This document shows, one piece after another, positions 12,941 through 24,492 of a stretch of DNA of 64,000 nucleotides. The notes beneath the pieces are model-generated. The model was not told the DNA's origin. It did no database searches and saw nothing but the letters and a program-made list of their open reading frames with translations. Location of the stretch: NCBI RefSeq assembly GCF_014839805.1, contig NC_051119.1, positions 9,727,245 to 9,791,244 of the forward strand. Direction: 5' to 3'. This stretch comes from Manduca sexta. Its lineage: Eukaryota > Arthropoda > Insecta > Lepidoptera > Sphingidae. The position numbers were made by a program, and so were the translations under genes. Position 1 is the first letter of the stretch. Every line of letters starts with the position of its first letter.

Positions 12941-15224
12941 TTCAATTATATAGGCACAGACACCTTTACTACGAGCTACGATATATTTAAAAAGGTTTGT
13001 CGCTTTACAATACGTCTACAAACAGCAGAAACAAATGTATCGGTATTTGCTAATGTAATGTTTCCACACGGCAGCGTAACCAACGTTGTTATAGATTTCA
13101 TACAAACAACGAGACAATTCAAGGTGGATTGAATGCTTTTCACAGCGCGCGTTGATGTCTTTTGTACGAAATTATCGCTCGGTTCAAGTTGCAGAAATAT
13201 TTCGCTGATGAACAAGTAAATGTTAATAACACTATAAATATTATAAAGATAAAGTATACAATACAAGAATGTGTTACAAAAGCTCGGCAATTAATGTTGA
13301 AACTTACTTTCATTTTTTTACATAAATCGCGTTATTGTACTTGAACTTTACAAATTGCTTTATTTATAGCTAGTTTCATTCAATTCATACTATAAATATA
13401 ACTATTTTTGGAATTGTTGCATTTTTTGCATTCATAAGAAATAATTTTAAGTCATAAAATGTTTTGTAGAGTTGGCATTCAAAGCTTTTTTCTAAATATA
13501 ATAAGTCCTGTCGTATAGGAAAATTCTAGCATACATTGTATTTAATAAAATTACAGAATCAAGCATACAAAATATGATAAAAATTAAAATATGGTTAACA
13601 AAAAAATTCTTATTCTACCTTCATTTTGTTGTAAACACAAGTAGACATCTAATTCTTACAATTCGATGGTAAAAATACTTTATACATATTATCTAATACT
13701 ATTAGATTTTTCGACCCTTTTAACATGTATGTTCAGAATTCGTACTCAATTTAAATACGACACACAGGTAAAACAAATCGTATATAATTTACCTCATACA
13801 AGAAAAACACTTGCAGTCTTCCGAACGTAACAATATTTCAAACCAACATACTTATAAACCATCCACGTTAAAGAATTTAGTTCACTTAAAACCACTATAA
13901 ACGTTTTAAATACACAGGTGCGCCCGCGCCGGCTATCCCCGCGATACTGGCATGCGATTGGCCGAGCAAAACGCGGGAACGCACTTGTTAAATAGGGTTA
14001 CCAGATGTAACACACGAAATTAAAAACCCGATTTTTCTAATTGTATTAAAAATATAAAAAAGTGTGCATACTACTTACATATTAATTCCACCTTTTTGAT
14101 TATATTATTATGTTACAACTGTTTAACTAAAATGCTATATGTAAAAGCTGTATATAACAAGATACTAGTAAAAAGTCTGACTGGACTATAATTCAATATT
14201 ATTATAAAAATATGTGTGTTATTCATGCAGTTTAAATTTTATTGGTAGCGTAATTCCATGGTTTAGTCCTCAAATTAATAACACTTCCTCCAACTTAAAA
14301 ATATTTCACAACGCATTTGCTATCAGTGCCACCTAGCACAGTAGGAATGCCATGTATATTTTATATTACGGAATATTTTAAACTTCAACACAGCAACCCT
14401 ACATCTGTCAGTTTGACGTGCGAACGAGTTCTATGGGTATGCAAATAAGTCAATGGCGAAACGTTAAAATTATTTTGTTGCAACAAAATGAACTGAATTT
14501 CCTTTGATCTAAATCGTTCAGTGTTAGTGTTGTAACGCGCCACTGAAGTGTCCACTTTCTAACTGTAATGCAATATGACTTGTACAATAAATTATTGAGT
14601 TAGACTTTATCGAATAATCTTGATTTATGGAATATTACGTCATGTCTTGATGTGTACGGGTCGTGATTCGCAAGGTACTGGATTCGATGCTCAAATAAAT
14701 ATACCGAAGTCTTCAAGGGCTGCCACCATTAAGATTAATGATGATTTTTCTAAATTGATTAATCGGATATTTACTGCACAATTTTTAGTCCTATAAATTT
14801 AACGTTTATTCGACATGAAGACCCCTTTTAATATTTAGGAGACCCCCCCCCCAACCCTCCCACTCCATCCTCTACTTAAGTGCGCATCAGACATTGTTTA
14901 TTGCAATACCATTCCTCAAACTAGGTCCCCAGGTGCCGCCTGTGGCCGGTGATTCACCTCCATGAATATTAAACACTTGTGCATACAGATTTGTACCCAT
15001 TGTCTCTCTAACCACTCGTAGTAGGCATCGAGTTGTAATAGGGAAAAAAGTTACCGCCTCTTTGATTTTGGCGCAGTACGTGGAGTTCGTGAGTTCGGTT
15101 CCCAGGTCGGCAATATTTTGTGATTTTTTTATAATAACAGTATTGCGCCTTTGCGTTTAAAAGAGAATACTATTAATAGAATACGACACTTTAAACCCCA
15201 AACTGTATATTTGAAATACAAAAT

Positions 15225-15415
15225 TATTAAGCTACGTGCTAGCTTGCGGAACCACAGATTGGTGGTCTTCCATCTCAGCGCGAACGAAAAGGTTCGGAAA
15301 ATAATATCTATGCCGCACCATCAAGCTGTGGAATGATTTGCCAGCATACGTGTTATAACTTGGAGTCCTTCAAGCGGAGCGTGAAGAAGCAATTATGCAG
15401 GCCGGCATAAATGTG
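15225..15415 (+). mobile_element. LINE reverse-transcriptase C-terminal fragment (decayed)
   Basis: The pieces RTIKLWNDLPAYVL and, after a frameshift, NLESFKRSVKKQLCRPA and a stop match the typical last residues of CR1/Jockey-like LINE ORF2 proteins. It is broken by a stop and a frameshift. Confidence 0.6.
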
Positions 15416-15589
15416 CCGACCGTCTGGCGATGCTTGTATCTTTGGCCGGTCAGCACTTTATATGGACTTTATTTCGCACAACAACAGGTCATTGAAGCCA
15501 CTTTGTCGTGCCCCGATAAAAATATATATCCTTTCTGTAAGTTATCACTCACAAAACATACCAGTGTCTTTATTCTGTATGATAGTGTA

Positions 15590-15745
15590 AACGCGTAACG
15601 CGGCCGTGTCATGTTATCTATGAGAAATGTGCGTGGAATGGTATTCTGTAAGCAAAATTTCTATAGTCCTAAACATGATGCGTTGTGTTACGTGCTTGTT
15701 ACGCACTGTTAAAATAACGTGCGGGATAGAGAATAAGGCCCCAGT
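15590..15745. repeat. Dispersed repeat, family J
   Basis: It contains cgcggccgtgtcatg, cgtggaatggtattctgt, gttacgtgcttgttacgc and gggatagagaataaggcc, the reverse of the units at 40245-40690. Confidence 0.65.
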
Positions 15746-16625
15746 GTGTTTATAATGTGGCAATAAAACGTCGCTTTATTGTAATTGGTTGAGACTAACA
15801 CGTGACTGGCGCATTAGTCTCTCGACCAATCACAAACGTCAAAATTAAACATCGACATAAAATCGCGGTTTTTATGAAATTTAAGGTATCAGGATGCAAA
15901 AATCAAAGTATGTAAAACAATATTGCATGGACATAGCGTCCAGAAAGCAATATTTTTCTATCGTGCTTTTCGGTTAGTTTTTATTGTAGTCGTGTTTGAT
16001 GTTTCCCACGACTTAGAACAATACGCCTTCCGTCCTTATCTACACAATGTGTCGGAAAGAGGCGAAACTTTTGTAAAACAGACATGTCAACCTTGTGTTA
16101 ACAAAAGTAAGGAGGTAAAGTTTAGAACGTATTTAAGTTGCCATGGGAGACAATATAGTTTGAGAATACATTATATAAAGTGGAAATTTAAAAAATTCTA
16201 AATTAATACGTTTTGTTTACCGGTTAATCACTGCAAGGATGATAATCGATTATTCATCTAGTCTAAGAGTAATAAAATCATTGGTTATCTTAATAAATTT
16301 GAATATAAATCACTCTCTCGTGGCAGAGTTGTCTCTACAATAAACTTTGTAATCCTTATGAATCGATTTTTAATTTTATTCGCTACGCGTATATTAAATG
16401 AATTTTCCTTCTAAGCCTTTTATACGACATCAAGAAGCATGTGTCGCTTCAAATACGTAGGCTCGTGGGGTTATCAGCCCCATTGGAGCTATCTGCATGC
16501 GCCCCTGTACGCATCTATCTTCTCTTTGTGTAGCGGTAATGTAGGGTCACGAAACAAAGTACTGTTCCCATTATTTTAAAATAAACTTTCACAGTGAATT
16601 TTATTTCTTGGTATATTTTTTATTA

Positions 16626-16871
16626 AACTAGTTGACCCGACAGACGTTGTCCCGTCTTAACTATGAATTTGCAGCGCGCATTCTGTCAATCGCTGAAATT
16701 AACTTTTCTTAAATTTTCTAACGTGCCGCTCAACTTCCTTAATTTTTTCTTTCATAAGATCCTTCTCCTGACAATAAAAACACAACAAAAAATATAGTGA
16801 AATCGGTCCAGCCGTACATGCGTGATGCGATGACCAAGGGAAATAGACATTGATTTTTATATATATAGATA
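16626..16871 (+). mobile_element. RTE-type retroelement tail
   Basis: It starts actagttgacccgacagacg, has aaatcggtccagccgtacat near the end, and closes with an (at)n tail and tagat. This is a widespread lepidopteran 3' tail. Confidence 0.65.
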
Positions 16872-17281
16872 TATTTTTTTATTTAATTAATAGCATTAAA
16901 CAAATACCTTCTAATTAATCATGTGTTTATCTGCCCACATAATGCCTACTGTGAGATGCAATCATCCTAATCTTAAACAATCAACCTTCACCCACTGAGT
17001 GCAAGTGGGCGCATTCACACGTTTCTTTGAAAATGTATTGACTCATAAATAAAGATGCATCGACGGATTCAGGCGGTGTCCGTGAGGCCCTTATCCCGTA
17101 TAGCAATTTTTAATTAAAATTTTGATTAATAATTTAAGCTCTTACAAATGGCTTATTAGACTTCAAAACTTTTCCAAGATCACTACATAATAACAAAATT
17201 ATTCAGTTAACTGAGAGTAGTTCTTATTACAATAATTAATAAGTTTTAATTTAGTTTTTTTTAATACTTAAGTAAGTCGAT

Positions 17282-17530
17282 GAAAGTCTTTTTTTTTGGG
17301 AAGCCGCTAGCCTCGACTGTAGTCTGCGAACGGTATACACAATAGCCTATCCCCCGGCTTAGCAACCGTAACATCCCGAAGGTCAAAAAGCGGGGGAAGA
17401 TCGAGAACTTCTAAAGATGAGCGGAGGGGAAAAGGAGAAATGGTCACAGGTGCTTTTAGGCTTCAATGTATACAACCACGAGGTATACACACTGCACTGT
17501 ATGCCCAAATAACTTCAGACATGGCCGTAA
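17282..17530. repeat. Dispersed repeat, family K
   Basis: It carries cccccggcttagcaaccgta, cttcaatgtatacaaccacg and aggtatacacactgcactg. It is related to 29825-30118 (cccggcttagctactacagg, aggcctcaatgtgagttggc). It marks the left edge of the repeat-poor stretch. Confidence 0.6.
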
Positions 17531-17599
17531 AAAAAAAAGTACAACTGAACTGCAGTATTACTATACCCATAATATCGTGGCATCCAAATGTGTTATCCC

Positions 17600-20500
17600 T
17601 TATTACACAAAGGAGAGAATAGGGTACATAAATAAAACATACAATAATTACTACACATATCATGAATATATTTAAACGTGACATACATGTAATGATATAG
17701 TTTCAGACAATATATCGAATTAAAATTACTTCGCATCGACAAAATACTATAAGTACGGGTCCGTTGTATTTTATATTTGTAAATAATATTTTGATGCGGT
17801 TGAAATAAACAATGACAACACAAAAGACAATTTTAAAACATAACACCGTATAAACAGCGACGATCACAGATCATGAAAACTATGATTAGAATTAACAAAA
17901 ACAGGAAACCCGCACCAAAATATATGCAAAACTTTGTATATATTGTTATCTCTATTGTTCTCTAAATATATGCAATATATCTATATCTACTTTAACAATC
18001 AAAGCAGTCAAGGCAAATGGGATTGTACATAATTTATTACACCGTCACACGTCCACTATAGTTGTGTACGTATTGATAATCATGCAAAAGCTACGATGCA
18101 ATCACACTCCATATAAACGTGAAACGGAAAACATCAATAGTACATACATGTATACATAAAGATTGTATTGACATCCAAAGATTGAATTAACACATCGAAA
18201 ACATTATCAGATCTCATATAATAAAACACAAATAAACTCTCAAAAATATTTCACAATACCGAGGTCCACTTACTATAACTTTGTATCAAATTCAAATCAC
18301 AAACAAACAAACATCTGAAGTGGGCCCCTGTACAATCAGCTGTTATAACATTATCACTTCGATCTCCCTCGACATTCCCCTTCATTATAACACTATTAGA
18401 TGGATAAGTACAACAATTTTGCTCTAATTCTAGGCAATTCGGTTTAGCGAACCTTTGGTGCTTGGACTTGCGATTTCGATATATGTAAAAAATCGAGCGA
18501 GCCAACCATAGAAGTCATAAAAACGACGGCGAATCAGATTTCAAATTATGAACAAGAAAATTTTTGTATCAATAAATATTTAAATAGGGTACTTGACTAT
18601 TTGATTTTGTGAATTTTGTTAATATGTAACAGCAATAAGTACAAAAAGAAATCCTTCTGTGAAAACAGCATTAAAATTTCAAATATTGCTACGTGCAGAA
18701 GAAGGCGTACGGTAGGAATATCGCTCCATCTCTTTCTTTCGCACGCATTGTAATGCCCGCTGACGTCACATGCAAGTATATCATCCCTTTTCTGTTTTTT
18801 GAGACTCATCTCTACTACCTAATTTCAATGGCTTATAACTTGTAGATTTTCCACCAGATTTCAATAATTTCTACTAGTTTTAATTAAAAATAAGTCAAAT
18901 ACCCTCTTGCAGTATGACAACCTAAACCTTGTCAATTGTCATGAATTTGATGAGATTTCTTTTTATAGTCGACTCACCGAAGTTTCTAAGACTTGTTTAC
19001 AATAATTAATTTCAGTTTGCTATTTAAAATTTGATATTTCATAAGACACAGATGCCAAACCGAATTTGAGTTGTTTCACAGCCTTATTGAGTCTTGGTGG
19101 TTTATAATAAAATTGTTAATTCAACTCTGTCCTTCGCGATTTTGTTGATGGCACATGGTTTATTCTTAGTTATTTCCCATAATTGGGTATTTGGTAGTAT
19201 CGATGGTTCGCTAGCTGACGGGACAGAGTTCATAACAATGGTAACAAAATAACTAAGAGGCGGGAATGAATGATGTTGTTTAGCTCTTAATTTACGTCAT
19301 GTTGTCTCGTGCTATAACATTTAAAATAATACATTTGGAATGACACCATGTCATATACATATTTAGCTCTTAACATTATGTTATTGTTGTTATTGATCTT
19401 AGCCTCTTTCTATACGTTTCTCAGTCTCAGGGAATGTATGTTGGTAAGTCTCTTCGTTGCCTTACAAAATATATGTTCATTCGCGTCGAACGTTTTTATA
19501 AATTGTCATAAAAAATATTTAAGGAAATTATTTTAAAATTCTTTCAATATATTTTGTGAGTATCTACAAGAAGTACTTAGTTCTAATAACTATTTGAAGC
19601 AACAATTTTTATATCGGCCTTTTATAACGGCCTTAATACTATAATAAGTTGAAAATACTTTGGAATTAGAATCGATTATATTTATGTATGTTCGTACTAC
19701 TTTAAAGGCTTCTTTGATTCATATTTATGATCACATATCGTTTGTGCGTGACTATCGTTAGATATTATTCAAACACGTAGGATTATACTTTGATATATAT
19801 TAACAGTTTGTTTTATATCGCTTTGTAACTTCACACCCAGTTTTTTATTGTTAATAACACTAAACGATGTGTGAACAGATCATTACAAAGGTAACAGAGA
19901 TGTATGACACGTTGACGAGTCGATAAATGCTTCATCTCAATGGCAATGAAAAACTGGGCATCGTGACATTGTGAATAATCGGCCGACTACCTACGGGCCG
20001 TATCGACTAAAGCGAGCGATGTCACGGTATGAAGCGATGTTCAGTCTATACCTTCAAAATGCAATTGAGAACGCTGGGGACGGACTATTTTTTTGTCGTT
20101 TCTATCGATACAATACTGCAGCGGTGCGTGTACATTTCATTCACGTTGGCTCAAAGGAAACAAATTCGTCGAATTGATAATTTCACATAACGGTGTTCAT
20201 GTCAAACAACCGTGGTAAATCGTTCATGTTCGAAACTAGTATTGCTTATAATCGTACATGTCGATATCGATAAAACATCGTTCGTCAAATGATTCGATAC
20301 TCTTAATTGTAAAACACATAATTTTTCGCACAACATTAGTTTCAGTTGATACTTAAAATAATTGAGATATTCCTTCACAGATTCATAACAGCTGCTCACC
20401 ACGTCACGATCTATTGGTGTTCCTACTCGTAATAAAATATATAACGTCTCGTTGTCACGTCAATGACGCATGCATTTGATTAGTGGCACTTAGTGTAACA

Positions 20501-23500
20501 AACTCACTGTATTTGATACAGCATCGCGAGCTAATTCTTAAAGCTATAAGTTGATATCAATTATGTATTTGTAATACTTTTTGTTATTAGTTTTGTGCAA
20601 TGTTCGAATGTTCCAAACCCGTTCGCGCGTTTCGTTGATATTTACAATAACGGGTCCCTTGACTAGATACGATGTTTACAATTTATCGATACAATAGCAT
20701 CGTACTGCCGCGGTGACACAGTGTGGACGTTTTACAGAATAACATAAGGTCTAACTTTCAATGTCAATATTATCACAAGTACTTCACAATCACATTATAT
20801 TTCATATTTAACTATAGTTTTGTAATAAAACATCCACACTAGTTTAACGTTTAATTTGGATCGCGATTTTGTGCGATCGTTTCATATATTTCTTTGATAA
20901 GTGTGCGACAGTTCGAACTCGTTGCCACTAAATCTTCTCAGTTCAATTAAAATTAATTCATAAGATTTGCATTGATTGATTTATCCAATGTATATTACAA
21001 GGTTAGATATGTGAGATATTTATCGATGTTTATAGATTATTATATCGATGAAAATACGAACATTAAGTAGATTTAGCGACAGCACGTTGTGTACGCATTT
21101 TTATAACATTGCATTTATTACAACTACATTAAAAATTCGCGATTTTGAGAGATGTTGCCAGTAAACATATCATTCGGCCTTTCTCAATGTTCCCTATAAA
21201 ATACAGTTCTACCACTAAGAAAAATTCATTAAAGCAATTATGTTTTAAATCAATTTACATTTTGTTTAAAGATTTCATTCGGAAAGGTGGGGAGACAATA
21301 GCGTGTGTCAATTTCACCGACCGGTCGATTTTAACACAATCGATACCAAAAATTAGTATCGATTTCAACTACTAACCGATATCGATAAAAATGATCAAGT
21401 ATAAACGTTGGTAAAGTGATTTTATATAATTACATGCGCTGTCTATCACTTTTCATACTTTTACTAAATATTTTATTTGGCTTCAGTAGAAATTGCTACA
21501 TTTTGAGAGCTATGTACAAGCAGTGAATTATATCGATAAATATTAATCGTGAATAATACATTAAATATAAATATGATTTATAGGTTTCGTTATTGAAATA
21601 ATGCAATTAAAATTATTCAGGAACTTTAAAGTTGTTTCATAAGAAAAAAATTGCGTATAGAAATTGTTCACTGAAAGAAAGGACTCGCAGTGTGATCTAT
21701 TTATATCTTCATTTATAATACAATAGTAAGTAATCGATAATTTGACTTTTTAACAGTTTTATTAAGGCAGCAAGTCTCTGTAAATCCTTTCTGTCGGCAC
21801 GTGGCTGTATATAATTAATTCATTTGCGTTATAATCGATAAAAACCTTTTCTTTTTATTTGTACAGACATTTTAGGCCATTTTAAACATATCAATGAACC
21901 GATTTGTGTCGGAAGGTGCTTCCACGTTACCCATTTAAAATTTTAAAGACAAATATTCATAAAACATTGATACATAAACGATCACTTACAACTACGTAAT
22001 ACATTTAAAAATTTAATGAATCTATAACATCTAGGATTACCCATACCACTTTTTTTTTTCTTAATTAAACATAACAATATCCTGCGGCGGTCTTCTGTGG
22101 TGAATATTTAGTATTCGTAATCGGCAAGTGAAAGATGGAGACGCGATTTGAAAATGTAGTTTTTTTTAATTAACTATGGCAATTCGATATTTTTAATTCC
22201 AAAATACAAGTATCACTTAAAATCGTTTATAAAACTTAAAGCTGGCTTCCATGACTTTTAGAATTCTATGTTTACGGTATTTTTCAAATATGAAATGTTC
22301 ACAGAATATCCATTTTTTTTTCATTGACATTCTTGATCGAATTCTATGTTAACCGTATTTTTGAAATATCAAAAATGCGTAGTATATATTATTCATTGGC
22401 TACTCTAGATTTACACTTCATAGCAATTTAGAACTAGAATATCGATAAAATATTAGAGACTAGAGTCTAAAACACTAAAACATCGCCACAGAAGACCGCC
22501 AAATATCAAACCGATCTATACAAGTCGTTTACAAAATAACAGCAAAATGCAATGAAGGTAAACATATTCTCGTGAATTCGGATACAAAAGTGCATTGCGT
22601 ACTAAAATTATGATTTTATATACATAAATACGCTTAGACAATATGCAGTATATATTTTAATATTTGTAGACAACTTGTTAGATTTAAACCATTCTCTATC
22701 ATTGGTTAAATGATTTGAACGTAGCTTAAACTTTTTGCGATCAAGCATTTTTTATATTTGTCAAGTTATAAAATATATTGGGTAAAACTTTAATCGATTT
22801 GACATTGTGTAGCAGATGATTCTATTATCGATAAGTTTATCGATATTTTAAATCGATTAATGGGTAAAATCTGACCGCAAAAAGTTTAACCACGTTGCCT
22901 ATGTACTACTAACACTATGTGTGTATATAAGTAGTAGAGAAATTTCGCTCGCCGACATCTAAATTAAAGCATCCAAAATGGTTAGCAAAATCGATTATTA
23001 TCCAATACGATATAAAGCGGTGACGCTTTGGTGACATAATAAAAGAGTAACGTTCAATATTTAAAAAAGTAAGCATTCAGATCTCATCGAACGCTTATAG
23101 AACAAGTGCGTTATAGCACTAAGTCATTTTATGTACGACAACACCATAGTACATCATTTATAGATTCAAACGAATTTAGACTTTAATTACATTTGAATAT
23201 TCAAAATATTTTGCCCAGATAATACATGGTTGTCTGCAGCAAACATTATTGTAAATGGAAAGACATATTCGATCATTGGAAATAAGGAAAATAAATACAC
23301 ATTGCAGTTATAAAAAGAAGACAAACGATTTTAAAAGAGATATGAATATATTGAGCATTTTTAATACGATTTACCTTTATCGATATATTATTTTTCCTCA
23401 TTTCCAATTAACTATAGAAATATTGTTTGCTTTCAACACGTTTGTTACGAATAGTAATAACCTGTATATTATAAGTATAAACTGCAAATAGATTTATATT

Positions 23501-24351
23501 AAAAATTGTAATGCAGGGACTAGTGTTATCGATATATTAAAAAATATCGATATTTTTGGACGCTTGTCCAAGGCCTTTTATAAATCAAGAGGTTTTCCTT
23601 GTTGCTTTCCTTTGTACAATATCGAGGCACTTTGTTAGATTTCTTTAGATATTTTAGAAAAAAGTTTTTGTGAACCCATATTATCAAACATTTTTACAAA
23701 TGTCTCACACCTCATGTAATAAATAAACACTTCCATTGCATTGCAAATAGGAAAACGATTCCATTCTAAAATATACATATTCATGCCATTAGCATATCTC
23801 AAGTATAACAAATGTGTTTGTTTGGAAATATTTCTAGCAATATCGTAACAAACGTGTCGATTCTACACTGTAGGGTGAAGAGACCCCGCTTGACAGACGC
23901 ATTGTTAAATATCGACGTAAATCTTGAGCACGAACGCACAAAATTAATTTTACCCGACTTCAAACAAATGTTAATTACTGTTTTTTTATTCGATAAAGGA
24001 GTGTAATAGGCTAGACTTAATACTATTAATCGATACCTGTGAAATGAAAATATTATCAAAATTACATTCTCCCGTGCCAAATACTTTATGGGTAGTTATT
24101 TTGTTGGTGCGTGTCAAATGTCATCCATTTATGTCGAACACTCAAGATATATGTCGATATATAACCGATAAACCACAATCTAAATATTCATACAACCTAT
24201 TTCGACGAGACACATTTGGGGTACAGTAAACATGACCCTTGTCAATTATAGAACATTGTGATGTTAAGGTCCAAAAATGTCTAGACAGTATGTGGCATGT
24301 TTGTATGAATGTTCAGAGCGCGGGTGTGGTGGTGGTGGTGGTGGAGTGCGC
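17600..24351. other. Repeat-poor stretch downstream of FBXO33; possible long 3' UTR or regulatory domain
   Basis: No SINE, LINE or Helitron family seen elsewhere in the window occurs here, and the only mobile element candidate is 22086-22500. There is no coding signal. It begins at the FBXO33 stop codon, so part of it must be the 3' untranslated region on the minus strand. Its extent cannot be read from sequence. Confidence 0.45.
22086..22500. mobile_element. Candidate TIR MITE, family I
   Basis: A perfect 15-base inverted end, ggcggtcttctgtgg at 22086 and ccacagaagaccgcc ending at 22500, encloses 415 bases. Inside, gaattctatgtttacggtat and gaattctatgttaaccgtat form a direct repeat. A clean target duplication is not obvious. 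Confidence 0.6.
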
Positions 24352-24492
24352 TTACGTGACGCCGAGCGGGTGCGCGGCCTCGTGCAGCGCGTAGTGCAGG
24401 CGCTGCGGCGCGGCGGCGCGCGCGCGCAGGCCGGCGGGCAGGCGCCGCCACGCCACCGGCGCCCACGCACGCTCCGTGTACGCGCTCACTTG
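24352..24492 (-). CDS. FBXO33: FBXO33 coding exon 11 (stop codon)
   Basis: The acceptor is accccgcag and the exon encodes QVSAYTERAWAPVAWRRLPA to HEAAHPLGVT, then TAA at 24354-24352. The opening QVS...W pattern matches the start of the last FBXO33 segment. The 3' untranslated region runs on below 24352, beginning with a (ggt)n-type tract on the plus strand at 24325-24345. Confidence 0.88.
   Translation of the reverse strand, partial: QVSAYTERAWAPVAWRRLPAGLRARAAAPQRLHYALHEAAHPLGVT

Larger units (their letters stand above)
12941..17281. other. Intergenic, mostly unassigned
   Basis: It contains LINE and family J fragments (15225-15745), an RTE tail (16626-16871), worn tRNA-like SINE heads near 14640-14690 and 15060-15115, and a short GC-rich patch with a gattggc box at 13915-13985. 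No coding exon is recognised. Confidence 0.55.

Noticed and set aside
12976..13290. 104-codon minus-strand open frame
   Set aside because: Low-complexity hydrophobic reading of AT-rich sequence with no family resemblance and no supporting exons.
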